Source: Pontibacillus litoralis JSM 072002 (GTDB lineage Bacteria; Bacillota; Bacilli; Bacillales; BH030062). From it: a stretch of DNA of 64,000 nucleotides. The stretch's first letter is position 1. Every line of letters begins with the position of its first letter. The notes below the pieces were generated by a model. It was not told where the DNA came from and made no database searches. It worked only from the letters and a program-made list of their open reading frames with translations. Below are positions 35,445 through 44,731 of the stretch, in pieces. The stretch is from the NCBI RefSeq assembly GCF_000775615.1, contig NZ_AVPG01000018.1, forward strand, positions 1 to 64,000. The letters run 5' to 3'. The position numbers were made by a program, and so were the translations under genes.

Positions 35445-37136
35445 TTAATATTTAATAGTTGTGCCTTCTTCTTCTTTTTGTTTAATTAACTTAATATAAT
35501 CTTCCAGTCCAGAACGCTCTAAATTCTCTTTCGATTGTTGCATAATTTGCTTTGCTTCTTCATCTGTGTCTGCATAGTAAGCGCGCAGTAAATCTTCTTG
35601 ATACTTCTCTAATGCAATATTCAAGTTATCCCCATTGTCATATTCATACATAAAGGTTTTCGGCGTAGAACCATCAATGACTTCTGCATTTTCAATTTTC
35701 TCATCATACTTCCACATTTCAGCGATTTTTTGCGGTGTTTGTGATTCTTCTCCTGCAACTCTTGCCCCGTATTCCATTTCACCGAAGTCTTCCATTTTAT
35801 CAATATCCGTATAGCCTAAGTGATCAGACCAGTAAGAACCAACACCTGTAAAGCCTAATTTCTTTGCTGCTGCTGGATCATTTTTCTTTAATTCTAATAC
35901 TTCTTCTTTCACAATTGGGTTGCCGTCTTCATCTAACGTATAGTCTCTTCCTTCAATACCATACGTACTTAGAAGCTTCCCTTCCCGACTTGCAAGAAAA
36001 TCAGCAAATTGCATAATTTCTTCAGGATTCTCTGTAGTTGCTGGAATCGACCAACCTGAATATCCTGATTTATAGGAAAGTTGCTTTTTATATTCCCCTT
36101 GAACCGAATTCATCGGCCCTAAAGGAATATATTTCATATCGTTATTCTCAACAATAAAGTTGTGCATATCGTTGACGATACCAAACGACTGATTGATTAA
36201 ACCTTCTTTCGCCTTATTCTCTTCCATTGTGAAGTACTCAGGGTGAATTAATTCATCTTCAAATAAGTCGCGAATATAGTTTACACGTTTCATCATATAA
36301 TCTGTTTGCGCCTCGTGTTTAATGTCACCATTTGCATCTTCTAAGAACTTCTCATCTGTTGGACCTGTCCAATATAAGTCATTAAATAAGTAAGGACGAT
36401 CATATCCACCCCAAGCAGTTGGACCAATTGGTGAGATAGGTTTGCCATTTGCATCTTTAAATCCAGCTGCTTGAATCGTTTCTGCTAATTCACGTACTTC
36501 TTCTGATGTATTGATTTCAGCAGGGTCAATGCCTAACTCATCTACAATATCTTTGCGAATATAAGGACCACTTACATATTTACGATTCACTGTACCTCCA
36601 TGACGTGGAATCGACATATGCATAAAATAAGAAGCTCCGTCAAACTCCTCTCTAAACATCACGTTATCTCTAGTGTCTGCTGGCAAATAATCTTCTTGTA
36701 GGTACTTACTATAAATTTCTGTATCTTGCATTAAAGGAGTTAAATCATGAAACATCCCTTCACGAGCACCTTTTAATAATACTTGCATCTCAGGACGCCC
36801 ACTATGATTTAAATAATATGCGATAAAGTCCGGTAAATCTCCTGCAGCTAACCCCGCAGTTAGAGCATCAAGAGAACTTCCTGTAACACCTTCTAATTCT
36901 AGTGTGATCCCTGTTCTTTCTTTCAGTTCAGCTTGAATTTCTGGGTTTATTTCCGTGGAAGCATCCCCATCACTCATGAAAATTAACCCTTTCACAGTTC
37001 GGTCTGCAATCCAAGTATCTGGTGCATCTTCAGGTTTTTCCTGTGAACTACTTTCTTCTTTCTCATTTGTGCATGCTGTAAGTAATAAAACGGCTAGCAA
37101 TAACATCGTTAATATTTTGTAACTTGCTTTCTTCAT
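35445..37136 (-). CDS. ABC importer extracellular solute-binding lipoprotein
   Basis: A 563-residue family 1 solute-binding lipoprotein, LplA-like by length. The signal peptide KKASYKILTMLLLAVLLLTAC has lipobox LLTAC. The mature protein shows the LplA-type GPYIRKDIVDELGIDP and the C-terminal region with YWSDHLGYTD. GGGAGGT is ten bases before ATG 37136; the longer frame to 37217 runs into the permease gene and has no support. The ligand cannot be deduced; homologues bind sugars or oligosaccharides, while the hydrolases of the cluster suggest a phosphorylated compound. Confidence 0.9.
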   Translation of the reverse strand: MKKASYKILTMLLLAVLLLTACTNEKEESSSQEKPEDAPDTWIADRTVKGLIFMSDGDASTEINPEIQAELKERTGITLELEGVTGSSLDALTAGLAAGDLPDFIAYYLNHSGRPEMQVLLKGAREGMFHDLTPLMQDTEIYSKYLQEDYLPADTRDNVMFREEFDGASYFMHMSIPRHGGTVNRKYVSGPYIRKDIVDELGIDPAEINTSEEVRELAETIQAAGFKDANGKPISPIGPTAWGGYDRPYLFNDLYWTGPTDEKFLEDANGDIKHEAQTDYMMKRVNYIRDLFEDELIHPEYFTMEENKAKEGLINQSFGIVNDMHNFIVENNDMKYIPLGPMNSVQGEYKKQLSYKSGYSGWSIPATTENPEEIMQFADFLASREGKLLSTYGIEGRDYTLDEDGNPIVKEEVLELKKNDPAAAKKLGFTGVGSYWSDHLGYTDIDKMEDFGEMEYGARVAGEESQTPQKIAEMWKYDEKIENAEVIDGSTPKTFMYEYDNGDNLNIALEKYQEDLLRAYYADTDEEAKQIMQQSKENLERSGLEDYIKLIKQKEEEGTTIKY

Positions 37137-37158
37137 TTTGAAATTTACCTCCCGTATT

Positions 37159-38133
37159 TTACCAAAGTGATGTGTTAAACATTTTATTAGAAAAACGATT
37201 GACAATGACGACAACAATTAAACCGACAACACCTTGCATCATTCCTACAGCAGTGGCATAACCAAACTGGCCACTTTCTAGCCCAGTTTTAATCACATAT
37301 GTATCTATAATCTCAGATACCTCTGTATTCCCTGGCATTTGTAATAAATAGATCTGATCGAATCCAGCAGATAAAATATTTCCTAATGAAAGAATAAATA
37401 GAATTAAAATGGTCGGCCTAATACCTGGCAGCGTAATATGCCAAATTTGTCTTAGCTTATTTGCCCCATCAATAGCTGCCGCTTCATATAAAGCAGGACT
37501 AATACTCATTATGGCTGCAAAATAAATAATAGAATTCCAACCAATATCCTTCCAAATGTAACTCCAGAACATAACCGAGTGAAAATATTCCTCTTCCATT
37601 AAAAAGTATGTGCTTCCATCACCTCCCAAAAAGGATATAAATTGATTAAGTAATCCTGTATTGGGCGCTAGAATACTCTGAATGATCCCAACAACAACAA
37701 CCCAAGACAGAAAATGAGGCATATACATGATGCTTTGAAAAAAACCTCTTAATTTATTACTTTGCACTTCATTAAACATCAGCGCTAAAATAATCGGAAA
37801 TGGTAGTGCCAATATTAGCTTCATAGAGCTGATGATCAATGTATTCTTAATAAAGGTCCAGCTCTGCGGATCTTGAAAAAACCGCTCGAAATATTCCAGG
37901 CCAACCCAAGCCCCTCCAAATATTCCTGTATCAAAGCGAAACTCTTTAAAAGCCAAAATCATTCCAGCCATCGGTAAATAGGAAAATAGAATAAAAAATA
38001 GAATACACGGCAGTAACATCATGTATTGCACGCGATGCTGCCACACATTTTCAACAGTAATCTTCTTTGGCTTTACGTTCTTTTTTTGTTTTGGACTTGG
38101 ATTGGCTACCTTTTTGCTAGCTGCTAATTCCAC
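37159..38133 (-). CDS. ABC importer permease, LplB type
   Basis: A 324-residue permease of the LplB/UgpA-like family, with six membrane segments and the EAA loop ALYEAAAIDGANKLRQIWHI. FILFSYLPMAGMILAFKEF and MLNEVQSNKLRGFFQSIMYMPH-like blocks are characteristic (here MFNEVQSNKLRGFFQSI). The frame starts at TTG 38160, but AAAGGAGG lies inside and is ten bases before GTG 38133, which I take as the start; this also removes the overlap with the hydrolase gene. The binding-protein gene follows by 22 bases. Confidence 0.88.
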   Translation of the reverse strand: MELAASKKVANPSPKQKKNVKPKKITVENVWQHRVQYMMLLPCILFFILFSYLPMAGMILAFKEFRFDTGIFGGAWVGLEYFERFFQDPQSWTFIKNTLIISSMKLILALPFPIILALMFNEVQSNKLRGFFQSIMYMPHFLSWVVVVGIIQSILAPNTGLLNQFISFLGGDGSTYFLMEEEYFHSVMFWSYIWKDIGWNSIIYFAAIMSISPALYEAAAIDGANKLRQIWHITLPGIRPTILILFILSLGNILSAGFDQIYLLQMPGNTEVSEIIDTYVIKTGLESGQFGYATAVGMMQGVVGLIVVVIVNRFSNKMFNTSLW

Positions 38134-38152
38134 CGAAGAAATGCCTCCTTTC

Positions 38153-39628
38153 TTATTCAAAGTAAATAGGGTTCGTTAGTAAAATACGATTCATTTCTTG
38201 ATCAAATGCAGACACCCTTAACCATGTTAATTGCTGCTTTTGATCTTGACTTACTATGGATTTGAAATCGATTTCACCAGTTTCAAGAATATCCCCTAAA
38301 TTGGACTCTATTCTCACCTTGTGCACATGGTTAGCATTTTGTAATTGGACTTGCACCTCGAGGGTTTGTACTTCTTTCTTATTTACTCGATCACCAATTG
38401 TCCAACCATCATTCACATGCATATCAATTAATGGAGCAATCGTCATATAACTTCTTCCCAATTGCACACTCGTTAATATATCTTGTTCCGTTGCCGCCTC
38501 ATTTGCCCTAACATGTAAAAATGCAGGAGCTTTCGTTGTATTCGAGTGGTGCCAATCCCTCCCACATGTAGCCGCCATCTCAATGCCACTATTCAGCAGT
38601 TGTGTCCATTTCGCAATTGAATCCTCGCTCGCTAGTGTATGATGCGGGTCTTCTGAATTCCACACCTCAATAAAATCCACATACTGTAATGACTGCAGTA
38701 CGTATTGCCATCTACACCCCGTACAATAAGGACTTCCAATATCAAACGGATGCGCAATCCCGATAAGTAAACCTTGCTTTTTCATTTGTTGAAAAACTGC
38801 GTGAATGTTAGAGCGATCTATTAACGTCCAATCCATCGGCTGTTGGTTTGATTGATAGCCTAATGTCAAAAAGTGACCGAATAACGTCGTCATCTCTACC
38901 CCTTTAATCAAATTAACGGTTGCCTTTCCGTCAATATCTTCAAAAGCACTAATCGTGTTATGATCTGTTATGGCAAGCCAGTCTAACTCTTTATCCTTCG
39001 CACTTTGAAGCAGTTCTTCTGTTGTATGAACCGCATCACTGTGGATTGTATGTGAATGAAGCTCTACTTTATGAAACTTCATCCATTTCGAATCTATTTG
39101 CTCTCTAGTTAATTTTTGTTTTTCAACTTGCTCTATTTGAATTGGTTGCTGTACTTTAACTGCTTCTTTATGGAAAGCATAAATACGACAATGGACTTCT
39201 ATTTTTTCCGTTACTAAAGCGTGAAAATTAAAGGACACATCCCAAAATCCTGGTTCGATTTCTTTTGAAATAATGCCTGGAGATGACTTCGTTTCATTTA
39301 CTTTAATAACAGAAGATGATTCAAAGCGATGACAGCTCCCTTTATATTCTTGATGAGAAGACAACGACATGGTAACAAGATTTCGGATGGAGCTAATATT
39401 CTCGCGGTCGCTATGTAACATATTGTTCTCTTCTTGATAACGACTAAATAATTGATCTAGTCTTTCATCTGCTATTTCCTCAGTTGGAGCATACGTATAT
39501 TCAACCCACAATTCTTTTGTTGATTGTGGCACCTCCACTCGAAACACGAGGTGAGATTGATGCCCTTGTTCTGAAACAACAACCTGATAACTTCCTAGAC
39601 ACGTTTTAATTAGCGACGGCGTTGGCAT
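38153..39628 (-). CDS. PHP-domain hydrolase of the CehA/McbA type
   Basis: A 491-residue protein. An N-terminal beta-rich domain of about 190 residues, a linker, and a C-terminal PHP domain with HSHTIHSDAVHTTEELL, LAITDHNTISAFEDI, GVEMTTLFGH, GIAHPFDIG, EVWNSE and CGRDWHH. This is the CehA/McbA family, metal-dependent phosphoesterase-like hydrolases. The start overlaps the end of the ATPase gene by 23 bases, so expression is coupled. A third possible phosphoesterase of the cluster. The two-domain shape is close to homologues of unknown substrate. Confidence 0.85.
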   Translation of the reverse strand: MPTPSLIKTCLGSYQVVVSEQGHQSHLVFRVEVPQSTKELWVEYTYAPTEEIADERLDQLFSRYQEENNMLHSDRENISSIRNLVTMSLSSHQEYKGSCHRFESSSVIKVNETKSSPGIISKEIEPGFWDVSFNFHALVTEKIEVHCRIYAFHKEAVKVQQPIQIEQVEKQKLTREQIDSKWMKFHKVELHSHTIHSDAVHTTEELLQSAKDKELDWLAITDHNTISAFEDIDGKATVNLIKGVEMTTLFGHFLTLGYQSNQQPMDWTLIDRSNIHAVFQQMKKQGLLIGIAHPFDIGSPYCTGCRWQYVLQSLQYVDFIEVWNSEDPHHTLASEDSIAKWTQLLNSGIEMAATCGRDWHHSNTTKAPAFLHVRANEAATEQDILTSVQLGRSYMTIAPLIDMHVNDGWTIGDRVNKKEVQTLEVQVQLQNANHVHKVRIESNLGDILETGEIDFKSIVSQDQKQQLTWLRVSAFDQEMNRILLTNPIYFE

Positions 39629-40748
39629 CTTGTATCATTCCTATTTCATTAATTTCTACTCGATTAGTCGTTTCTATATCAAATAGATGAACATGCTCTA
39701 CATCAAAACCTAACTCGACTGGTTGACCAGATGCGACTTGCTCTTTCGCATCTACTTTCGCAATCATGCTCTCTTCATTCAATTTCACATGCAAAATTGT
39801 TTCAGAACCTGTTAATTCTGCTAGTTCAACAACAGTAGTAAAATAGTAAGCATGCTCTATAAACTGATTTTCAGAAGATAACTTCAGATGTTCTGGTCTT
39901 ACACCTATCATCATTTGCTTGTGTAAATATCCTTGATTTTTAAGCATTTGTAAGGATTCGGATGGTAAAGATAATAGCTTACCTTCGATTTCCATTCCTT
40001 CGTCTTTTACAACACCTTTGAAGAAATTCATAGCTGGTGCTCCAATGAAACTACCAACAAAAATATTGCTAGGCTTTGAATAAATTTCTCTCGGTGTGCC
40101 TACTTGTTGAATTACTCCATCTTTCAAAACAACGATACGACTAGCCATCGTCATTGCTTCTGTTTGGTCATGGGTTACATAAATCGTCGTCGTCTTTAAC
40201 TCTTTATGAAGCTTCGTAATTTCCGCACGCATTTGCGTTCTTAATTTCGCATCTAAGTTCGAAAGTGGCTCATCCATTAAGAAAACTTTGGCTTCACGAA
40301 CAATTGCCCGTCCAAGTGCCACCCTTTGCCTTTGCCCACCAGACAAAGCTTTCGGCTTCCTGTCCAATAAGGATTCAATATCAAGAATTTTAGCCGCTTT
40401 ATGTACACGTTCTTTTATTTCTTGTTTAGAAGTTTTTCTTAATTTTAAAGAAAAAGCCATATTCCCAAACACTGTCATATGCGGATATAATGCATAATTT
40501 TGAAACACCATCGCAATATCTCGGTCTTTTGGGTGTAATTGATTGATCATCTTTCCATCAATGTGAATGTCACCTTCACTAATACTTTCTAACCCTGCAA
40601 TCATTCGTAACGTAGTCGATTTCCCGCATCCTGAAGGACCTACAAATACGATAAACTCCTCATCTTCGATAGAGAGGTTAAAATCAGTAACTGCTTTCAC
40701 GCCAGCACTATACTCTTTGGATAAATTATGAATAGATAATTTAGCCAT
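39606..40748 (-). CDS. ABC importer ATPase, UgpC/MsmX type
   Basis: A 380-residue MalK/UgpC/MsmX-family ATPase. Walker A GPSGCGKST, Q-loop VFQNYALYPHM, signature LSGGQRQRVALGRAIV, Walker B VFLMDEPLSNLD, and the C-terminal regulatory OB domain (IGVRPEHLKLS). GGAGGTG is immediately upstream of ATG 40748. LplABC-type importers of Bacillus usually lack their own ATPase and borrow MsmX, so a dedicated ATPase is uncommon here. It is the first gene of the ten-gene cluster. Confidence 0.93.
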   Translation of the reverse strand: MAKLSIHNLSKEYSAGVKAVTDFNLSIEDEEFIVFVGPSGCGKSTTLRMIAGLESISEGDIHIDGKMINQLHPKDRDIAMVFQNYALYPHMTVFGNMAFSLKLRKTSKQEIKERVHKAAKILDIESLLDRKPKALSGGQRQRVALGRAIVREAKVFLMDEPLSNLDAKLRTQMRAEITKLHKELKTTTIYVTHDQTEAMTMASRIVVLKDGVIQQVGTPREIYSKPSNIFVGSFIGAPAMNFFKGVVKDEGMEIEGKLLSLPSESLQMLKNQGYLHKQMMIGVRPEHLKLSSENQFIEHAYYFTTVVELAELTGSETILHVKLNEESMIAKVDAKEQVASGQPVELGFDVEHVHLFDIETTNRVEINEIGMIQDANAVAN

Positions 40749-40823
40749 GTTACACCTCCTAAACAAACATAAAATTGCCCGTTTTATTTTTGAATTATTT
40801 TTATTTGCATCTAAAATATACAA

Positions 40824-40866
40824 AACAAATGTTAAACAAATATAACGGAAATATTAATCATTTGTT
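40824..40866. promoter_or_regulatory. Candidate DeoR operator: AACAAAT repeats
   Basis: AACAAAT occurs at 40824-40830 and 40835-40841 in the same orientation, and its complement ATTTGTT at 40860-40866. They lie 76 to 118 bases before the ATG of the first cluster gene. DeoR-family sites are often tandem or inverted T-rich repeats of this kind. The link to the DeoR gene at 31381 is inferred. Confidence 0.45.
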
Positions 40867-40886
40867 AATTTGATATTAAAAAGCAA

Positions 40887-40932
40887 AATGCCTCGAATAA
40901 GCGAGCTAAAAGGCTCACTTATTCGAGACATT
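40887..40932. terminator. Strong hairpin upstream of the importer cluster
   Basis: CTCGAATAAGCGAGC and GCTCACTTATTCGAG pair with one mismatch around TAAAAG. The outer sequence is TTTTTA on the plus side and ATTTTG on the minus side, so it acts best on plus-strand or on either transcript. It separates the cluster promoter from the gene at 41119. Confidence 0.7.
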
Positions 40933-41118
40933 TTTACATTAAATATAACGTAGATGATGAGTGTGCAAGGTGATTAGGGGGATTCGGATAAGAAGGGATA
41001 TAGTAATCTTGAAGCCAACATTTAACTGTTGAGTAAAAAGGGATCGTTTATAAGGAAGCATTTCTTCATAGAAGTTACCAAAAGATGAGTTGCCCTCTTG
41101 TGGTTGCGTTACACAGCT
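40933..41118. other. Intergenic stretch, nothing recognised
   Basis: About 190 bases between the hairpin and the stop of the small membrane protein gene. I see no gene, repeat or regulatory motif here. Confidence 0.5.
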
Positions 41119-41463
41119 TTAACACTCATTTACTTCCATCGTGCTATTCTTCATCTCTAAGTCATGAAGTAATTTAGCGTTATGCTCTAAATGAACAACC
41201 AAAACATTTCCATCTTTTAATTCTAATACCAATGCATTATTCCGAAAGCTCGGGGAACCAATTTGTTGCGCATCACTTGGCGTTCTTCCCCAACTAGCTT
41301 CAGAGATCGACTTAATTTCGTTAATCTGAATATAAATTGCATTCTTGCTAAACCCTTGTGTGATTATTAACTGACCATCTTCGATTACACAACTAACTTT
41401 CATACGTTGTATAAGTACAAACGTGAACACTAGCAACGAGAAAAATAGAATGGTAGAACCCAA
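41119..41463 (-). CDS. Small membrane-anchored protein, PH-like domain
   Basis: A 114-residue protein with one N-terminal hydrophobic segment (residues 3-17) and a compact beta-rich domain (CVIEDGQLIITQG, YIQINEIKSISEA, LVLELKDGNVLVVHLE) that resembles small bacterial PH-like domains. Start is TTG 41463, with GGAGGG eight bases before. Single gene; no operon partner. Function unknown. Confidence 0.7.
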   Translation of the reverse strand: MGSTILFFSLLVFTFVLIQRMKVSCVIEDGQLIITQGFSKNAIYIQINEIKSISEASWGRTPSDAQQIGSPSFRNNALVLELKDGNVLVVHLEHNAKLLHDLEMKNSTMEVNEC

Positions 41464-41600
41464 TGCTAAATCCCTCCTTCTTCAAGTGCAAATTAAGAAG
41501 ACTCCTCATTATCTATTATACTACATTCCATTTTATGCTATGTCACTCGAAATGTTGCTACTAATAAACGGATGAGCTAGAACTGATTCAACGAATAAAT

Positions 41601-41642
41601 CCCCCTTGCTTTTCAAGAACTTTCTCTCAAAAAGCAAGAGGG
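41601..41642 (-). terminator. Terminator of the aldehyde dehydrogenase gene
   Basis: CCCTCTTGCTTTT and AAAAGCAAGGGGG pair on the minus strand around a 16-base loop; ATTTATT follows. It lies 19 bases after the stop. Confidence 0.75.
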
Positions 41643-41661
41643 ACATGTTTAATAGAAGTGC

Positions 41662-43080
41662 TTAGTAACCAAAGATTGTTTTCACTTCTAAATATTCTTC
41701 AATGCCATAATCTCCCCATTCACGACCGATTCCAGACTGCTTAAACCCTCCAAATGGAGCAGCGAAATTTGCGGATGCGCCATTTACTTGAATGCGCCCA
41801 GCACGAATACTCCTTGCTACTTTACGTAACGTTTCAGCATCATGCCCAATGACATACCCTGCTAATCCATAAACGGTATCATTCGCAATTTCTATCGCTT
41901 CATCTATATCATCATACGTAATAATGGACATTACCGGCCCGAAGATTTCTTCTTGTGCAATGACCATGTCGTTGTTTACATCTGTAAAAATAGTCGGTTT
42001 TGCATAATATCCACAATCGATTCCTTCTGGTTTACCTGTTCCACCAGCTAATAATGTCGCCCCTTCTTCCATTCCTTTTTCAATATAAGATTGAACACGC
42101 TTCCATTGTTGTTCCGATATAAGAGGACCTACGCGATTCCCTTCCCGTGGGTGTCCTACAGAGAATTTAGGGAGTACTTGCTTCACCGCTGCTTCAAAAG
42201 ACTGTTTCATGGAAGCTGGGATTAACACTCGCGTTGCCGCTGCACACACTTGTCCTGAGTTAACCGCAATGTGACCAACTGCCGCCTTTGCTGCTGCTTC
42301 CACATCGGCATCTTCTAACACAACAAGTGGGGATTTTCCACCTAATTCAAGTGCTACATTCTTAATCGTTTCGGCAGCATTTTTCATGATTCTCTCTCCG
42401 GTTGCACCTGAACCAGTAAAGGAAACAAAATCAATGTCAGGATGAGAACTAATCGCCTCACCCACGACAGATCCCTTCCCATTTACTAAGTTGAAAACTC
42501 CTTTTGGAACGCCAACTTTATCAAAGATTTCTGTTAAGATAATGGCCGCAAACGGCGTCAATTCTGCAGGCTTTAATATAACTGGACTTCCGGCTGCAAA
42601 AGCACTTGCTATTTTCGTTGATGTTTGATTCGTCGGGAAATTCCACGGCGTAATAAGACCACTAACGCCTATCGATTCCTTCACACGCGTATGTCCATCC
42701 CGTTCTTCGACAAAGGAGATCTCTCTCAATGATTCCGCCGCTTGTTTAAAATGCATGTACCCCATCATGTAGTGAACTTTCTCGGAAATCTTAACAGGAG
42801 AACCAAGTTCATCTGTAATCGTCTCGACTATGTCTTCTTTCCGATTCTCATATTCCTCGGAGATTCTTTCCAACAGTTCTATACGCTCTTCTTTCGTTGT
42901 TTGAGAAAAAGAAGGAAACGCCGCTCGTGCCGCTCGTACCGCTTTATCAACATCTTCTTTCGTCCCTAAAGCAATTTGACCGATTACTTCTTCCGTTGCT
43001 GGATTAATCACATCTTCCGTTTCCGTTCCTATGGACTCGACCCATTCACCATTAATGTAATGCTTCAAACCACTTCTCAT
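41662..43080 (-). CDS. Aldehyde dehydrogenase (NAD(P)-dependent)
   Basis: A 472-residue aldehyde dehydrogenase superfamily enzyme. Catalytic Cys in [12 protein letters not shown], the Glu in LELGGKSPL, and conserved TPWNFP, GEISSHP and PFGGFKQSG motifs are present. AGGGGAATGTATCC lies before ATG 43080; the extension to 43104 has no support. It has its own terminator and is separated from the gene at 43207 by a second one. Substrate uncertain; with the acylating aldehyde dehydrogenase beside it, it may oxidise a short aldehyde. Confidence 0.9.
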   Translation of the reverse strand: MRSGLKHYINGEWVESIGTETEDVINPATEEVIGQIALGTKEDVDKAVRAARAAFPSFSQTTKEERIELLERISEEYENRKEDIVETITDELGSPVKISEKVHYMMGYMHFKQAAESLREISFVEERDGHTRVKESIGVSGLITPWNFPTNQTSTKIASAFAAGSPVILKPAELTPFAAIILTEIFDKVGVPKGVFNLVNGKGSVVGEAISSHPDIDFVSFTGSGATGERIMKNAAETIKNVALELGGKSPLVVLEDADVEAAAKAAVGHIAVNSGQVCAAATRVLIPASMKQSFEAAVKQVLPKFSVGHPREGNRVGPLISEQQWKRVQSYIEKGMEEGATLLAGGTGKPEGIDCGYYAKPTIFTDVNNDMVIAQEEIFGPVMSIITYDDIDEAIEIANDTVYGLAGYVIGHDAETLRKVARSIRAGRIQVNGASANFAAPFGGFKQSGIGREWGDYGIEEYLEVKTIFGY

Positions 43081-43165
43081 GGATACATTCCCCTTTTTTT
43101 GCAAAGTTTAGATTACGAACCTAGTGGCAATATACCCGCTTGTAATTATGTCAAAACATAAAAAA

Positions 43166-43197
43166 TTCTCAGACCTTAAAAAAAGAAGGTCTGAGAA
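43166..43197 (-). terminator. Terminator of the acylating aldehyde dehydrogenase gene
   Basis: TTCTCAGACCTT and AAGGTCTGAGAA are perfect 12-base arms with an eight-base loop, followed by six T on the minus strand. Confidence 0.88.
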
Positions 43198-43206
43198 CAT
43201 ATTCTC

Positions 43207-44556
43207 TTATTCTACTCCATATGCTACACGATGAATATTCATTAACTGACGAATACTCACGTTATCTGTAATACTACTTCCACCTAAAGAGCCACATCCT
43301 AAAGTTAAAGAAGGAGCTAGATTAGTAGATGCACCGATTCCACCTAATGTACCAAGCGTATTAATTAAAATACGAGATGCTTTAATTCGCGTACCGAAAT
43401 CCTCCACTAATGCTTCATCTGTCGTATGCAGCATAGCTGTATGCCCTTGTCCTTCATTTTCCAAAATGGTATTACACGTTTGCACGCCAGCTTCCCAATC
43501 ATTAACTGTATACATTGCTAGAATTGGCGTTAACTTCTCGCGTGAATACGGATTGTCTGCACCAACAGTTGTTACTTCTGCAATCAGTACTGTCGTTTCA
43601 GCAGGAATAGAAATGCCACATAACTGAGCGATGTCTGTAACTGGTTTCCCAACGATTTGCGGATTCATTGTACCATTTTCTCGCATAATAAACTTCGCCA
43701 CTTGCTCTGATTCTTCTTTACTCATGAAGTAAGCGTTGCGTGCTTTCAGTGCCTCAACTACTTCGCCTTTTACAGCTTCCTCTACTACAATCGATTGTTC
43801 AGAAGCACAAATTGTACCGCAATCAAATGTTTTACTCTGAATAATCTTATCTATTGTCGCTTCAATGTTAGCAGACTTCTCAATAAAGGCTGGGCCATTA
43901 CCAGGTCCTACGCCGATAGCTGGATTACCTGAAGAATAAGCTGCTTTCACCATAGCCGCTCCGCCAGTAGCTAGAATAAGCGCTGTATCTTCATGCTTCA
44001 TTAATGCTTGTGTACCTTCTAAACTTGGAGACTCGATCACTTGAATAATCCCTTTAGGTGCACCAGCTTTCACTGCAGCTTCCTCAACTAGACGAGCTGT
44101 TTCTAAAATAGCTTGAAGCGCTTTTGGATGCGGTGATAACACAATAGCGTTTCTCGTTTTTAAAGAAATCAACGTTTTGAAAATAACAGTAGATGTTGGG
44201 TTGGTAACCGGGATAAGTGCCGCTATAATGCCCATTGGCGTACCAATTTCCATGACTTTCTTCTCTTCATCACGGTGAATAATGCCAACCGTTTTCTCTT
44301 CTTTAATGCTTTCATATACTTTCTGACTAGCAAATAAGTTCTTTGTCGTCTTATCTTTCACATTCCCAAAACCAGTTTCCGTATGAGCTTTCATCGCTAA
44401 ATCTTCTGCCACTTCTGTCATACGATCCGATACTGCTTGTACAATATGGTCTACCTGCTCTTGTGTAAATTGCGCATATATTTCTTGAGCTTGCTTCGCT
44501 TCAGTTATTAAAGTTTCTACTACCTCATGGCGTTCTTCTACTACCGTTGTCGTCAT
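43207..44556 (-). CDS. CoA-acylating aldehyde dehydrogenase (acetaldehyde dehydrogenase-like)
   Basis: A 449-residue enzyme of the acetaldehyde dehydrogenase (acetylating)/AdhE-N/EutE group. It interconverts an aldehyde and its acyl-CoA with NAD. The catalytic Cys lies in FDCGTICASEQS; conserved are IPVTNPTSTVIFKTL, SPHPKA, TGGAAMVKAAYSSGNPAIGV and the C-terminal TLGTLGGIGASTN. AAAAGGGGTTGTGACAT precedes the ATG. It faces the REC-AraC regulator at 44732 across a 175-base divergent promoter region, so that regulator probably controls it. No bacterial microcompartment genes are visible. Confidence 0.9.
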   Translation of the reverse strand: MTTTVVEERHEVVETLITEAKQAQEIYAQFTQEQVDHIVQAVSDRMTEVAEDLAMKAHTETGFGNVKDKTTKNLFASQKVYESIKEEKTVGIIHRDEEKKVMEIGTPMGIIAALIPVTNPTSTVIFKTLISLKTRNAIVLSPHPKALQAILETARLVEEAAVKAGAPKGIIQVIESPSLEGTQALMKHEDTALILATGGAAMVKAAYSSGNPAIGVGPGNGPAFIEKSANIEATIDKIIQSKTFDCGTICASEQSIVVEEAVKGEVVEALKARNAYFMSKEESEQVAKFIMRENGTMNPQIVGKPVTDIAQLCGISIPAETTVLIAEVTTVGADNPYSREKLTPILAMYTVNDWEAGVQTCNTILENEGQGHTAMLHTTDEALVEDFGTRIKASRILINTLGTLGGIGASTNLAPSLTLGCGSLGGSSITDNVSIRQLMNIHRVAYGVE

Positions 44557-44591
44557 ATGTCACAACCCCTTTTCTGTTCTATACCTTAATA

Positions 44592-44606
44592 ATAAAACGC
44601 TTTCAC
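44592..44606 (-). promoter_or_regulatory. Weak cre-like box before the acylating aldehyde dehydrogenase gene
   Basis: The minus strand has TGTGAAAGCGTTTTATT in the upstream region; TGAAAGCG matches the left half of the CcpA site but the right half deviates. It is a plausible catabolite repression site but not a clean match. Confidence 0.3.
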
Positions 44607-44731
44607 ACAAAACTGTTAGGATTATTTAACCTTATATTTGCACTTTATTTACATACTTCCCCATTTCTATTTTCATGCTATACTTACTTATAGAACGAGT
44701 AAAAATTAGAGAAAAGGAAAGTGGTACATAG

